A stretch of 64,000 nucleotides of DNA from Acidithiobacillus concretivorus (lineage in GTDB: Bacteria > Pseudomonadota > Gammaproteobacteria > Acidithiobacillales > Acidithiobacillaceae), in NCBI RefSeq assembly GCF_018853445.1, contig NZ_JABELD010000017.1, positions 28,290 through 92,289 on the forward strand. Direction: 5' to 3'. Under the pieces are notes generated by a model, which searched no databases, was not told where the DNA came from, and saw only the letters and a list, made by a program, of their open reading frames with translations. The translations under genes were made by a program, and so were the position numbers. Positions 35,089-43,564 of the stretch are shown here, piece by piece (the stretch's first letter is position 1; each line of letters begins with the position of its first letter).

Positions 35089-36210
35089 TTATAATGTAAT
35101 TGCTATAATGGGTTCTGACGGGATATAAACAGATAGGTTGTTCCGCCATCTCCCCACACCATTAACGTCGAGGTCTACTCGAATTGGCAGCCAATTGTTT
35201 GTGGGCGTACTGGCGAGAACCTCGACCCCATAGACGCGCTTAACGCACCGAAGTGGGGTATGTTGCTGGTCGTTTGTGAGGTCTGTGTAGGGAATGGCGG
35301 CTTGACGGATAACCTCAAGTTTCAGGTAGCGGGCAAACCACGGCGACCCGACAAGTAGATTGTAATACTCGGCAAATCGCGTTCCGAAATCTTGGTGAAA
35401 CGGGCTTTCGCCCCTCTGGTGTGACAGACACGTCTTCATCTGCTGCGGCAGCGCCTCCAGGCCAGACGTTATAGCCCAATTGCCACCTTGAACCACTAGG
35501 TCGTCACTGCCTGAGAGTGCCCAGCTTTTCGGTAGGTCGGAGGCCCGGATGCGATCTGCGCTCGGGAAAACCGGACACCGAACCATATAGCCACCAGTCG
35601 TCTCCCTGGTGATAGACGGCTTGTCTCTGAGCCTGCGTCCATCCCCAAGTTCATTCACAAGAACATAACGCTCAATGGCCTTGGTTCGCTCGTATCGCTC
35701 GGCGAGCGCGATCAAGGTATGAACATCGCCGTCAACGAAATTGCGCAGATGGAAGCTCCACACCTCGGCCTCAACACCCAGAAATTCCCCGATAAATACG
35801 ATATTGGGTCCAATGGCGACAAGGTCGGGAACGGCCTCCCCGGTTGAAAGGGCGTTGCGTTGCCTCTCAGCGCACTTCGCCTCATGGTCGGATTTCATCG
35901 CCCGAAGCATGTCCGCCGTGTATGTCACTTCGTCCCGATCGATCAGGTCGGCGTGGGTCGCGCACAACCAAATGGCATTGTTGATATGAGTGCGCTCCTC
36001 GCGGGACATAGATGCAAGATAGCGTCGCGCTCCTGGTCCGGGCGCGGCGGCATGAATATGCGCGGCCTTGCCGATCATGTTCACGGCCTCAGGGGATTCA
36101 TCGCTAGGGCCTGATGTCGGTTGTGGGCAGCCATGGAACGAGCACTGATGATTTGCGCGAAGCGCCACCTTCCGTTTTGTGTCTTCGGGAAACTCGTCGC
36201 GGTTACTCAT
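35089..36210 (-). CDS. HNH-type nuclease with gp25/baseplate-W-like C-terminal region
   Basis: 373 residues. N-terminal about 110 residues form an HNH-like zinc domain of the kind seen in defence effectors: C23-x4-C28, 'GKAAHIHAAAPGPGARRY' with the AHIH motif (50-53), and 'NNAIWLCATHADLID' (C83, H86). After a middle region comes a stretch (about 236-350) resembling gp25-like phage baseplate proteins: 'GSDDLVVQGGNWAITSGLEALPQQ', 'HQRGESPFHQDFGTRF' (the RGE...DFG hallmark) and a final beta pair 'LPIRVDLDV'. The HNH part is fairly sure; the gp25 likeness is a pattern match. If right, the protein joins a nuclease to a phage-structure mimic. Confidence 0.7.
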   Translation of the reverse strand: MSNRDEFPEDTKRKVALRANHQCSFHGCPQPTSGPSDESPEAVNMIGKAAHIHAAAPGPGARRYLASMSREERTHINNAIWLCATHADLIDRDEVTYTADMLRAMKSDHEAKCAERQRNALSTGEAVPDLVAIGPNIVFIGEFLGVEAEVWSFHLRNFVDGDVHTLIALAERYERTKAIERYVLVNELGDGRRLRDKPSITRETTGGYMVRCPVFPSADRIRASDLPKSWALSGSDDLVVQGGNWAITSGLEALPQQMKTCLSHQRGESPFHQDFGTRFAEYYNLLVGSPWFARYLKLEVIRQAAIPYTDLTNDQQHTPLRCVKRVYGVEVLASTPTNNWLPIRVDLDVNGVGRWRNNLSVYIPSEPIIAITL

Positions 36211-36535
36211 TGCACCTTGCTGTCAGGAAAAATTAGCACAGGCTGTCAGTACGGCAGCATCCAATTGAATTTCAGCAGATTGCCCCACGGCAGTAAGTTT
36301 TTTATATGCTAAGAAGGAGCTGTGGTCAAGTCTAGCTAGTGCATGAGCGTTTGCTGACATGGCTCAGGTGGAGTCCTGTTGATCATCTGGTCGGCCTTCA
36401 TTAACCGGTAATTCATCTTGAAATTTGACCACGGTGAAGATGTCCCGCAGCTGCTCGACGTGCACAATCTATATCCAGCAAAACTAGGCCTATTTCGACT
36501 TTTTTATGAGTGAGATAAACGTTGGACAACGAATC
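36211..36535. other. 325-base gap with a short gene tail
   Basis: Between the helical-protein gene and the HNH gene. On the minus strand about 36364-36460, a frame following a stop reads VHVEQLRDIFTVVKFQDELP... to QQDST and TGA, which looks like the last 33 codons of a lost gene. The remaining stretch probably carries the promoter for the HNH gene. Confidence 0.35.
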
Positions 36536-39391
36536 TCAACTATTCGATCGGCTCGCCGAGACGTCAATCTCATTCCAAAGGTCTTCTATTCCAGGAATGC
36601 GCCTCAGTTTGTCTGCGACGGTCCTTGCATCATTGAATAAACCGGCCTGTGTAAATTTTCTTATTATGGACTTGAAATGATCCTGAAAATCTAAAACAGG
36701 ATTATATGTTTTCAACAATTCCAGTAAAACCTTACTTACTTTTCCCGGGTTTCCATCGGCTAGGCGATCAAGCTCCTCAACGAAGAAATCGGCGTTATAG
36801 TCAACGTATACAAAAGGTGCCACTACAAGCAGCAACCTTTCCTCCCTCTCCCCAATGCCTCCCAGATAGCAACTAAGCAAGCCTAGGCTGGATAAAAACT
36901 CTGATGCTGGCTCATTACCGTCATGAGTTAAATCGATGCAACGATCCCAAAAAGTGAGTATCCTGTCCGTTTGTTCTTTCGTTAAATTCTGTCCACGCAC
37001 GCTCCAAAAGAAGCGGCTAATTTCCCTAAGATCCTGTATCTGTTTGGATTCGAATAAATATGCAAATTGCGAGGAGTCCAGTGTTTCATTGCCCCAAAGA
37101 TACGCGAGTGCCATCCAGTGAAGTATATTTTCCCGAGCATGCCGGACTTTCAGCTCCGCATGCAGCGCCACAGTCAGTACATCGCAATCTTTTAGCTGCG
37201 TGTACATCCAGGGGGTCATCTGAGCATATGCCAAGCCCTCTAAAGCGCACAAGAAATTATTCCTATACTTCACCGGGAAAATTTCTGCGATGCGCGCGCG
37301 TAGCCAATGGGGCGCTAAATATTCGATATTTATGGCGAAAGATGCGGTGAGGGTTGAGAACTCGTAATTCCCGTTCTTGCACTTCGCAAGTTCAGCGTCG
37401 AATATCGGCTGCATTTCCCTCCACGCTTCGTCATGACTGTCAATCTCACTATCGCGCACACGGCAGACTCTGAGTGCATGATTGTAAAGGACGCCAATGA
37501 CCCTACCTTTCTCAGTGTTGAGGGCCTGTGTCATCGGATCATCCGCTACCGTGTCGACTGGCGTCGCGTGCTCCAGAAGGATCTTGATCAAGGCCCATCC
37601 TCGTGGCAAAAGACTGGTCGGATAAGCCTTTGCATCGTTCTGCGTTCCCGCCCCAAGGAAATCAGCAATCACGGTTGGAATCCAATCCTTGTTGGGGGTC
37701 AACAGATACATCGGGCCCTGATCCTTCGGCATTGTCTCGCTCCAAAATTCGGGCGCTGCTATTACGGACTCAAAAAATCCGATCAAATGTTCCCACGCCA
37801 TGTCCCAGTTGATTCTTTGGTTAACTGTGGATGCGGCCCAAAAGAGTTTAAATCCGTTAATGATGCCGTATTGATACGGCCAATCGGCACTTAAAAACTT
37901 CGGCAGGAGAGGAAGAAACACTTCAGGTCTGCTGCCCACGGCACTTTCAAGCGCATGAATAAGTGCCTGGATAGTTGGCCCACGCCAAGTATCTGGTTGT
38001 CGAAACCCGTTCAACTTCTCCACGATGTTTCCGGCATTGGCGAAGGCGACGAGCTCGTCGGCCTGGTATGGTGTTGATCCAGGACCCATGGCTAATTCAT
38101 GATAAGAATTGAAATCTGGATGTTCGGAAACTGGCCCCAAGGATGCATCGGAATTTAATTCCGAATACCAGCTATCCGCAGGCTCATAGCCTTGGCCACT
38201 CACAGCAGAAAGCCAGTCACGTTGGCGAGATATCAAATACCGATTGGCGTCATCACATCCGGGAACTGGCAGCAATTGACGAATTACAAGGATCGTTTGT
38301 TCCTTGTATTCGGCGAAATCTTTAAAATGCTTTTTGAGCAGTCCATACGTCTCATGTAAACATTCGAAATTAAAGAAAGTCGGGGCGAGAACGCTGGGAC
38401 ACAGATCATTCAACCGGTCCCAGCCCTGGTTTACCATGTAAACACCAATACGCTGCACAACCTTGGAATTAGCGCATAGCATCTTCTGAATGAAGTCGTG
38501 GGCGTTAGCCTGGTCATGGTCCAACCAACCCAGCAGCGTGTCACGGAGCCCCTCGACAAAACGATTTTCCGCAGCCCGCCATGAGCGATTTTGTGAATTT
38601 TCCTCAATAGCGGGGCGCAGGATCCAGCTTGGAACGCCGCGTCTTTCGGGATCAAAAATTTCGCAAAGCCGTTCCACAAAGAGATCACAAGCGTCTCTTC
38701 CGACTTTCTCCCCCAATACGGTTGCCCCAGCGCTTATCATACCCTTAAGCCAGTGATCCTCAATAAGTGTAATAGGTTCTTCCCTGCTCCCGCTAAAGCC
38801 TGGGGTGTCAATCCATCGCACCGTAGTGCAATGGTAGAGGATGCGGTACGCTTTCCTCCAATTTTCAGGTTGTTCATCTGAAAGCATGCGCAGAAAGACG
38901 CCTTGACCCAGTTCATGACCGACGAGGCCTCTTTCAAACCTACCCTGAAGCCAATTAGGAATAAGGTCTAGATCTTCTTCCGAAACGACAGACAGAGGTA
39001 CTAACCTAAGGATGGTGGCGAACCGATGATAGGTATAATAATTGTCTCGCAGTGAGCCATCTTCATCGCGCGTCTGGCTGACATCCCTTACGACATTCAT
39101 CACTTTTTCGCCGAGATCGGAGTTGTTGTCCTCGCCAGATTTTTTGGCGACAGCCACTAAATAATCTAACGCATCCCAATAGGGAACCCTGAAATGGCCT
39201 TCATCATCGACCTTTTCTGGCGCAGGATTCTCTTCAGGATTAAAAAAGCCTTTTTCAGCAAGTGCATCGAAGAGATCGTCAAAATTATGCTTTCTCTTTT
39301 CAAGAATCAGCCGAAATCCACGGCGCGCGTGTTCGCTGCTTTTAGCCATGCGATTCAAGAGCACGTTCTCATTGCTTGAAAGGCTAGTCAT
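36536..39391 (-). CDS. 951-residue helical protein paired with a SIR2 effector
   Basis: Very large, soluble, mostly alpha-helical protein, with many Trp and Leu-rich helices (for example 'WEHLIGFFESVIAAPEFWSE', 'HALESAVGSRPEVFLPLLPKFL'), suggestive of HEAT/ARM-like repeats. No NTPase, nuclease or protease motif was seen. The ATG overlaps the SIR2 stop by one base (TAATG), so it is made together with it. By analogy with DSR-type proteins, where a SIR2 domain is fused to a long helical region that recognises phage proteins, this is likely the sensor or scaffold. No family is recognised. Confidence 0.8.
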   Translation of the reverse strand: MTSLSSNENVLLNRMAKSSEHARRGFRLILEKRKHNFDDLFDALAEKGFFNPEENPAPEKVDDEGHFRVPYWDALDYLVAVAKKSGEDNNSDLGEKVMNVVRDVSQTRDEDGSLRDNYYTYHRFATILRLVPLSVVSEEDLDLIPNWLQGRFERGLVGHELGQGVFLRMLSDEQPENWRKAYRILYHCTTVRWIDTPGFSGSREEPITLIEDHWLKGMISAGATVLGEKVGRDACDLFVERLCEIFDPERRGVPSWILRPAIEENSQNRSWRAAENRFVEGLRDTLLGWLDHDQANAHDFIQKMLCANSKVVQRIGVYMVNQGWDRLNDLCPSVLAPTFFNFECLHETYGLLKKHFKDFAEYKEQTILVIRQLLPVPGCDDANRYLISRQRDWLSAVSGQGYEPADSWYSELNSDASLGPVSEHPDFNSYHELAMGPGSTPYQADELVAFANAGNIVEKLNGFRQPDTWRGPTIQALIHALESAVGSRPEVFLPLLPKFLSADWPYQYGIINGFKLFWAASTVNQRINWDMAWEHLIGFFESVIAAPEFWSETMPKDQGPMYLLTPNKDWIPTVIADFLGAGTQNDAKAYPTSLLPRGWALIKILLEHATPVDTVADDPMTQALNTEKGRVIGVLYNHALRVCRVRDSEIDSHDEAWREMQPIFDAELAKCKNGNYEFSTLTASFAINIEYLAPHWLRARIAEIFPVKYRNNFLCALEGLAYAQMTPWMYTQLKDCDVLTVALHAELKVRHARENILHWMALAYLWGNETLDSSQFAYLFESKQIQDLREISRFFWSVRGQNLTKEQTDRILTFWDRCIDLTHDGNEPASEFLSSLGLLSCYLGGIGEREERLLLVVAPFVYVDYNADFFVEELDRLADGNPGKVSKVLLELLKTYNPVLDFQDHFKSIIRKFTQAGLFNDARTVADKLRRIPGIEDLWNEIDVSASRSNS

Positions 39392-40512
39392 TACAGTAGA
39401 TTTTCCATGTCATTCAGATCCTGCAACACCATGGGGCTAGAAGCAGGAATCTGTTCAGCGAACGCCTCCAGCACGTCCACAATCTGTTCCCGATCTTTCT
39501 CATCACGCAGAAACGGGAGAAGCACAACTCCACAGTCATGCCGGTAGTAGTTGCTTAAATGCTCTACTAATTTCGATTCGTGAGAAAAAAATCCCTGAAG
39601 GAGGTAGTGCCGGTCCTCCACGCGGCCGGTTTCGGACGCCCGGCGTGCCTGCATGATAATCTGTTCAAGGATTTCATACTCCTCCAAACCATAGCCAACG
39701 AATAACACGGACCTCATACCGAAGAGATTCTTCAAGAACGTCAGGACTTGGTTTTCGTCACCGTCACGATCGTTTGCGTAATGATGCATGTAATCAGCCA
39801 TAGTAAGGACCATACTGTCCAGGTCCTTCATACAACCGTGCAAATGGATTACAGTGTTCGGCTGAAACATATTCACAACAAAGTCGTATTTTCTACAGAC
39901 CGCATTCATCTGCGTTGGGCCGTTTGGAATTTGTGGCTGGGCTGATACCGTGTCGACGATAGGCGGCTCTGGAGCCTTCATTTTATCGAGCCACTCGTCA
40001 TAATTCGTAGTCACAAATGTTGTTCCCAGACTCAACAATGCACGGTGAAGGCGGTCTCCCATTTCTTTCTTGGTTTGGTCGTCCGTATGTAATAGTTTAG
40101 AATAATCTATTAGATGCTCGAATTGCTTAGCGAGACTTTGAGCCAAGGAAAGTTTTACGCGCGGGGTTAAGTGACGGAGTAGTTCAACTTCAGCGTAAGT
40201 AAGCCGACCAGCGCCGACGAGTTGTTGTAGGAGTCTATCAGCAAACTCCTTCCATCCGGGACTACCTGCAAGGCGGGACGCTCCCGCACCCACGAAAGGG
40301 ATCAGAACGCCTCGTTGCGCGGCGTCACGAAGTCCTGGTGGGATTTTAGGGATCCGCTCTATTTTTGTGTCCACATATCGTCCTTGGCGGCAGATACAGA
40401 ATAATGTTCCCTTACGACCCCGGTCACAAATGATTGTTACTGTCCTATAGTAACCGTCCCCAGTCCGCACGGGAAGGACCGCTTCCGCTGCTATCTCGTC
40501 GTTCACTTTCAC
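39391..40512 (-). CDS. SIR2-domain effector with N-terminal beta extension
   Basis: 373 residues. Begins with ~55 residues of strand-rich, Arg/Cys-containing sequence ('YYRTVTIICDRGRKGTLFCICRQGRYVD'), unusual for the family. The SIR2 fold follows: FVGAGAS (73-79), TTNYDEW (168-174), IHLHG (222-226) with the conserved His, and 'LFVGYGLEEYEIL' (270-282). Probably an NADase that acts in an abortive response when its partner detects phage. Start is GTG 40512 or GTG 40506, with a stop just upstream in frame and no clear Shine-Dalgarno. Translation runs straight into the 951-residue gene. Confidence 0.85.
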   Translation of the reverse strand: MKVNDEIAAEAVLPVRTGDGYYRTVTIICDRGRKGTLFCICRQGRYVDTKIERIPKIPPGLRDAAQRGVLIPFVGAGASRLAGSPGWKEFADRLLQQLVGAGRLTYAEVELLRHLTPRVKLSLAQSLAKQFEHLIDYSKLLHTDDQTKKEMGDRLHRALLSLGTTFVTTNYDEWLDKMKAPEPPIVDTVSAQPQIPNGPTQMNAVCRKYDFVVNMFQPNTVIHLHGCMKDLDSMVLTMADYMHHYANDRDGDENQVLTFLKNLFGMRSVLFVGYGLEEYEILEQIIMQARRASETGRVEDRHYLLQGFFSHESKLVEHLSNYYRHDCGVVLLPFLRDEKDREQIVDVLEAFAEQIPASSPMVLQDLNDMENLL

Positions 40513-40589
40513 AGATCAGAAATGCCGCACCACCTAGGTAGCAAATGTGATAACTCGTCATAAACCATGATGCGACCCGTTACCGCACA

Positions 40590-40705
40590 GAACGACACCT
40601 ATTGTGAACGATTCCGTTCAGCCTTTTTTGCACAATGTCTTTTTTAACGCTGTCTGTCACCGTTTTGCAGAACGATGGCTGCATAACCTATAATGCAGTT
40701 CGTTC
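40590..40705. promoter_or_regulatory. GAACGA-type operator array and promoter of the HTH gene
   Basis: A half-site GAACGA recurs: at 40590, as an inverted repeat TGAACG-ATTC-CGTTCA at 40605-40620, and as GAACGA...TTCGTTC at 40670-40705, with complementary ATGCAG/CTGCAT inside. The last pair brackets a good promoter: -35 TTGCAG (40665-40670), 18-base spacer, -10 TATAAT (40689-40694). It lies just before the helix-turn-helix gene at 40730, so autorepression is likely. The sites also lie within 100 bases of the divergent SIR2 gene start and may control that system too. Confidence 0.6.
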
Positions 40706-40729
40706 AAAAGCCCTGTCCTAGAGGAATGC

Positions 40730-41848
40730 ATGCCTATCCGCCCCTACCCCATCCCCATGGATAACTTCCGCAACGTGCTGACGCTTTCCCCGCTCAGCCT
40801 GGTCGAAATAGCGCGCAGATTCGGGATCAGCCGCAGCAATCTGATGGGCTTGCTCGGAGGCAATCGCACGCTCAGTGATGACAGACTCCTGCAGTTGGTG
40901 AAATGGGTGGGGCTGGTAGGGGCGAATTCCCTGCACCTGGATTCTGGCATTCATTTTTGGAAAATTGCTTCCGAAACACAAATGGAAGCATTTCTGCATC
41001 TCCCCACAGGGATATTGCCGGAATCCTTACGCTGGAGTCTGGTCCTGGAGTTTCCGCCACTGGATCGGGACTGGATACACCTCAAGGCCGATATCGGCGA
41101 GCAATGTTGGGTTTTGCTCTCCGTCCGGCCGGTCTTTTTTGCTTTGCTGCGGGACCGCCTTCCGGGCATTGGTCGCCCAGTAACGCTGATGTATTTACAA
41201 AAACCGCTGAAACAAATCCTTGCCGATACCAGTAATCCGGGTTTGGCGGTTGCGTGGGCGAAGCAGCCGCAAACCCTGACTTTGGTAGATGCGCCCATGC
41301 GGGACACTCATGCAGCGGATTTGTCGGCCTGGATGGCTTGGGCACGGCAGAAGTTGGCCATCGACACCAGTGATATCAGTGACCAGATTTATCCACCAGT
41401 AACGGAATCCCCCGAAGGCGGACTGGACCCTGCGATTCCTTGTGATCAGGCCTGGAACCTCTTGGCACATCGTCTGGATGTTGCCGGTGCCGCGCATCCA
41501 GATACAGTTGATATCCCGATATTCCTCATGGAGCAATTCAGCGATTACCCTACTGGCATGGTGCGGATGGATCGGAACTGGTTGGGGGATACTCTGCTGG
41601 AGCTTGGTAAAAAAGGTCGGTTGCGCTGCTACGTCAGGGAAAATGGTGTAGAGAGCGTGATTGTGGCTTTGTCTGCAACGACACGCTGTGGATTACCGCC
41701 AGCCTGGGTTTCGTCTTCCGCGTCAGATCGTTACCTGATATGGCGTGATCAACATCTGGAAATCGCTGCGCAGATCGATTCCAATGACCATTGTATCGGA
41801 CCGGTGGTGGCGGCCTGGCATCGCGCTACAACCTGTACGGTTCAATAG
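40730..41848 (+). CDS. HTH transcriptional regulator, large effector domain
   Basis: 372 residues. The N-terminal helix-turn-helix is visible at about 19-45 ('SLVEIARRFGISRSNLMGLLGGNRTLSDDRLLQLV'), of the XRE/lambda-repressor type. The rest (about 60-372) is a long mixed domain with 'LMYLQKPLKQILADTSNPGLAVAWAKQPQTLTLVD' and no known motif; it probably senses a ligand or partner. AGAGGA is placed before ATG, and upstream lies an operator array. Divergent from the SIR2 pair and therefore its probable regulator (inference). Confidence 0.75.
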   Translation: MPIRPYPIPMDNFRNVLTLSPLSLVEIARRFGISRSNLMGLLGGNRTLSDDRLLQLVKWVGLVGANSLHLDSGIHFWKIASETQMEAFLHLPTGILPESLRWSLVLEFPPLDRDWIHLKADIGEQCWVLLSVRPVFFALLRDRLPGIGRPVTLMYLQKPLKQILADTSNPGLAVAWAKQPQTLTLVDAPMRDTHAADLSAWMAWARQKLAIDTSDISDQIYPPVTESPEGGLDPAIPCDQAWNLLAHRLDVAGAAHPDTVDIPIFLMEQFSDYPTGMVRMDRNWLGDTLLELGKKGRLRCYVRENGVESVIVALSATTRCGLPPAWVSSSASDRYLIWRDQHLEIAAQIDSNDHCIGPVVAAWHRATTCTVQ

Positions 41849-41934
41849 TATCCATCCAGCCTTCAGGGTTGGCGGACAGTAAACCGCTGATCTTGTTTCG
41901 GGCATACTCTGGAAGTTGAACATATTCCGAAAGG

Positions 41935-41974
41935 ACTCTGGCTTTGGAGTCTAAATAGCCTGGAAAACCAGAGT
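41935..41974. repeat. 40-bp repeat copy 1, nic-like core in an inverted repeat
   Basis: Begins ACTCTGG and ends CCAGAGT, an inverted repeat enclosing GTCTAAATAGCC. 36 of 40 bases match the copy at 42087. The core resembles the nic region of MobF plasmids such as R388 (GTCT/ATAGCC, recalled from literature) but with two extra bases. Confidence 0.7.
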
Positions 41975-42086
41975 GAAATGAGCAAATAATGATTGAACAG
42001 ATGCACAGAAAACGGGCGCATTTCCACCTAACCTACTCATTATACTTGATTTTACTCGGAATTGGCCTTAAAGAAAAAACTATGCG

Positions 42087-42126
42087 ACTCTGGCTTTCCC
42101 GTCTATATAGCCTGGAAAACCAGAGT
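42087..42126. repeat. 40-bp repeat copy 2, nic-like core in an inverted repeat
   Basis: Same ends ACTCTGG/CCAGAGT, core GTCTATATAGCC. Differences from copy 1 are three bases after GGCTTT and one within the core. Start-to-start spacing is 152 bases. Sequence following both copies also shows weaker similarity, so the repeat unit may be longer. Confidence 0.7.
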
Positions 42127-42436
42127 ACAAAGGCCAATGATGGTTGAGAATGGCGCGGGAACAAAGCCTGCTGTCAGTGCATAACGTGTCCAGCAATGGT
42201 TGGGGTTACCTTACCTAACACGGACTCAATCAGTTAGGTAGCCAAAAGCTATGCGGCAATCCTATGTTCCCGATTCTGTCATCAATCGTTCCTGTTTGTG
42301 TCACATGAATATGCTCATGCCATACAGGGAGTAAAGGGCGCGTCAGACGGTTATGCACGGATGGTTATAGTTCTTAGCTGTCATTTCAGTGAAGACCATG
42401 CTTCACTGGTTTTGTATTTCCATTTTATTCTCCCTG

Positions 42437-43564
42437 CTACCCAATATTGTCTGGTCCGAATGCTGATTGATAGTCATGACTGATGGCAACATCTTCACCA
42501 AAATCTGACGAGGAATGAACAGTAATATTGGTCACATCCATTCCGGTGCAGCTTTGTTGCTTTTGAGTTACTGCTGCACGTTTGGCGGCAGCGGCCCGAA
42601 TACTGTCCAAATCAATGCCTGCATCATGTGCACGCTGCCGCAGCGCATCCTTCAAATACTTCTTGTCCACGTTTCGATCTTTGCTTACCCGTGTATTCAA
42701 CACAGCGAAATCTTTTTGTTTGCGGGTGGCCTTTTTGGGATCAATGCCGCTTTTTAATAAATACGATTGGATTTGTTTTTTTCGCCCTGAGAAAGCATCT
42801 TCGGCTTCTCTGGATATACCCTGCACCCCAAAAGATAGGTGCTCTATACCTTTTTTATCACATTCCAGCCTCAGCTCCAGTTCATAGCCGCCCAACACCT
42901 GCATTTTGTTCATCAAGTAAGCCACTTGGGCATCACCCAGTGCATAGATTTTGCGACTTTTTTTTCCATAGTCGCTCCGCAAACTGGCCCACTGGCCATC
43001 GGCTCTTTGGATAAGATTGGGAATCACTACATGGACATGCAGTTGGGGATCGATGATTCCATCGGCGGCTCTGGCGGTTTCATGCAGAAATCCAGCCGCT
43101 ACAATAAGATCAGAAAACTCGGTAATCACGCCACCCTTCCCTTTTCTCGCGTGGGACATTTCCCTTGCGTAAAAATTTTCGATCGCTTGTTGCACAGATT
43201 CCAGCATCCATGCCTTAACACGTGAATCGTCAATGGACAGAATAGAGGCCGCTTTGGGCGCACTAAATGTCCAGTCCGAGCCCATTCGACGATTATTCTG
43301 ATGGTTACCGCGTTTACTGATGTCATGTCCATCCATGGTGACACCATGTAGGAGTTTTTCTAGATCCGAGTTGTTGACATAGCAAGATAAGCCTTGGATG
43401 GCGGCACCGTTACCCATCCAAACGCCCTTAACGTTGCCATTTTCCGCATAATAGTTGCTAGTTTCATCTTCAGAAAAATGGACAGTCTGCGCTTTCTTTT
43501 GTTCAGAAACGTATTTTATTACACTTTCAGGAGTCCCTTTTAGGTGAGTTTCTTTCACGCTCAT
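42437..43564 (-). CDS. MobF/TrwC-type relaxase, lacking the helicase domain
   Basis: 375 residues. Seen: the TrwC relaxase core 'GSDWTFSAPKAASIL' (about 95-110), 'VAAGFLHETARAADG' (His161), and the metal-binding 'PQLHVHVVIPN' (His176, His178). Tyr18 and Tyr38/39 near the N-terminus are candidates for the nicking residue. Would cut one strand at oriT and lead it into a recipient. Typical TrwC/TraI proteins are 900 or more residues with a C-terminal helicase; here the protein ends right after the relaxase region with a natural-looking stop, so the element would depend on another helicase. GGAG precedes the ATG. Confidence 0.85.
   Translation of the reverse strand: MSVKETHLKGTPESVIKYVSEQKKAQTVHFSEDETSNYYAENGNVKGVWMGNGAAIQGLSCYVNNSDLEKLLHGVTMDGHDISKRGNHQNNRRMGSDWTFSAPKAASILSIDDSRVKAWMLESVQQAIENFYAREMSHARKGKGGVITEFSDLIVAAGFLHETARAADGIIDPQLHVHVVIPNLIQRADGQWASLRSDYGKKSRKIYALGDAQVAYLMNKMQVLGGYELELRLECDKKGIEHLSFGVQGISREAEDAFSGRKKQIQSYLLKSGIDPKKATRKQKDFAVLNTRVSKDRNVDKKYLKDALRQRAHDAGIDLDSIRAAAAKRAAVTQKQQSCTGMDVTNITVHSSSDFGEDVAISHDYQSAFGPDNIG

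Larger units (their letters stand above)
41849..42436. other. Non-coding region downstream of the relaxase gene with repeats
   Basis: 588 bases with no convincing gene. It holds two 40-bp near-identical repeats (41935-41974 and 42087-42126) and a hairpin TACCTAAC/GTTAGGTA (42212-42240). Given the neighbouring MobF relaxase gene it is a candidate transfer-origin region. Confidence 0.45.

Noticed and set aside
41935..42126. CRISPR array from the two 40-bp repeats
   Set aside because: Only two copies, 112 bases between them, no cas genes; they fit a mobilisation or binding site better.
42515..43225. Several plus-strand frames opposite the relaxase gene
   Set aside because: Shadows; the relaxase motifs HETARAAD and LHVHVV are on the minus strand.
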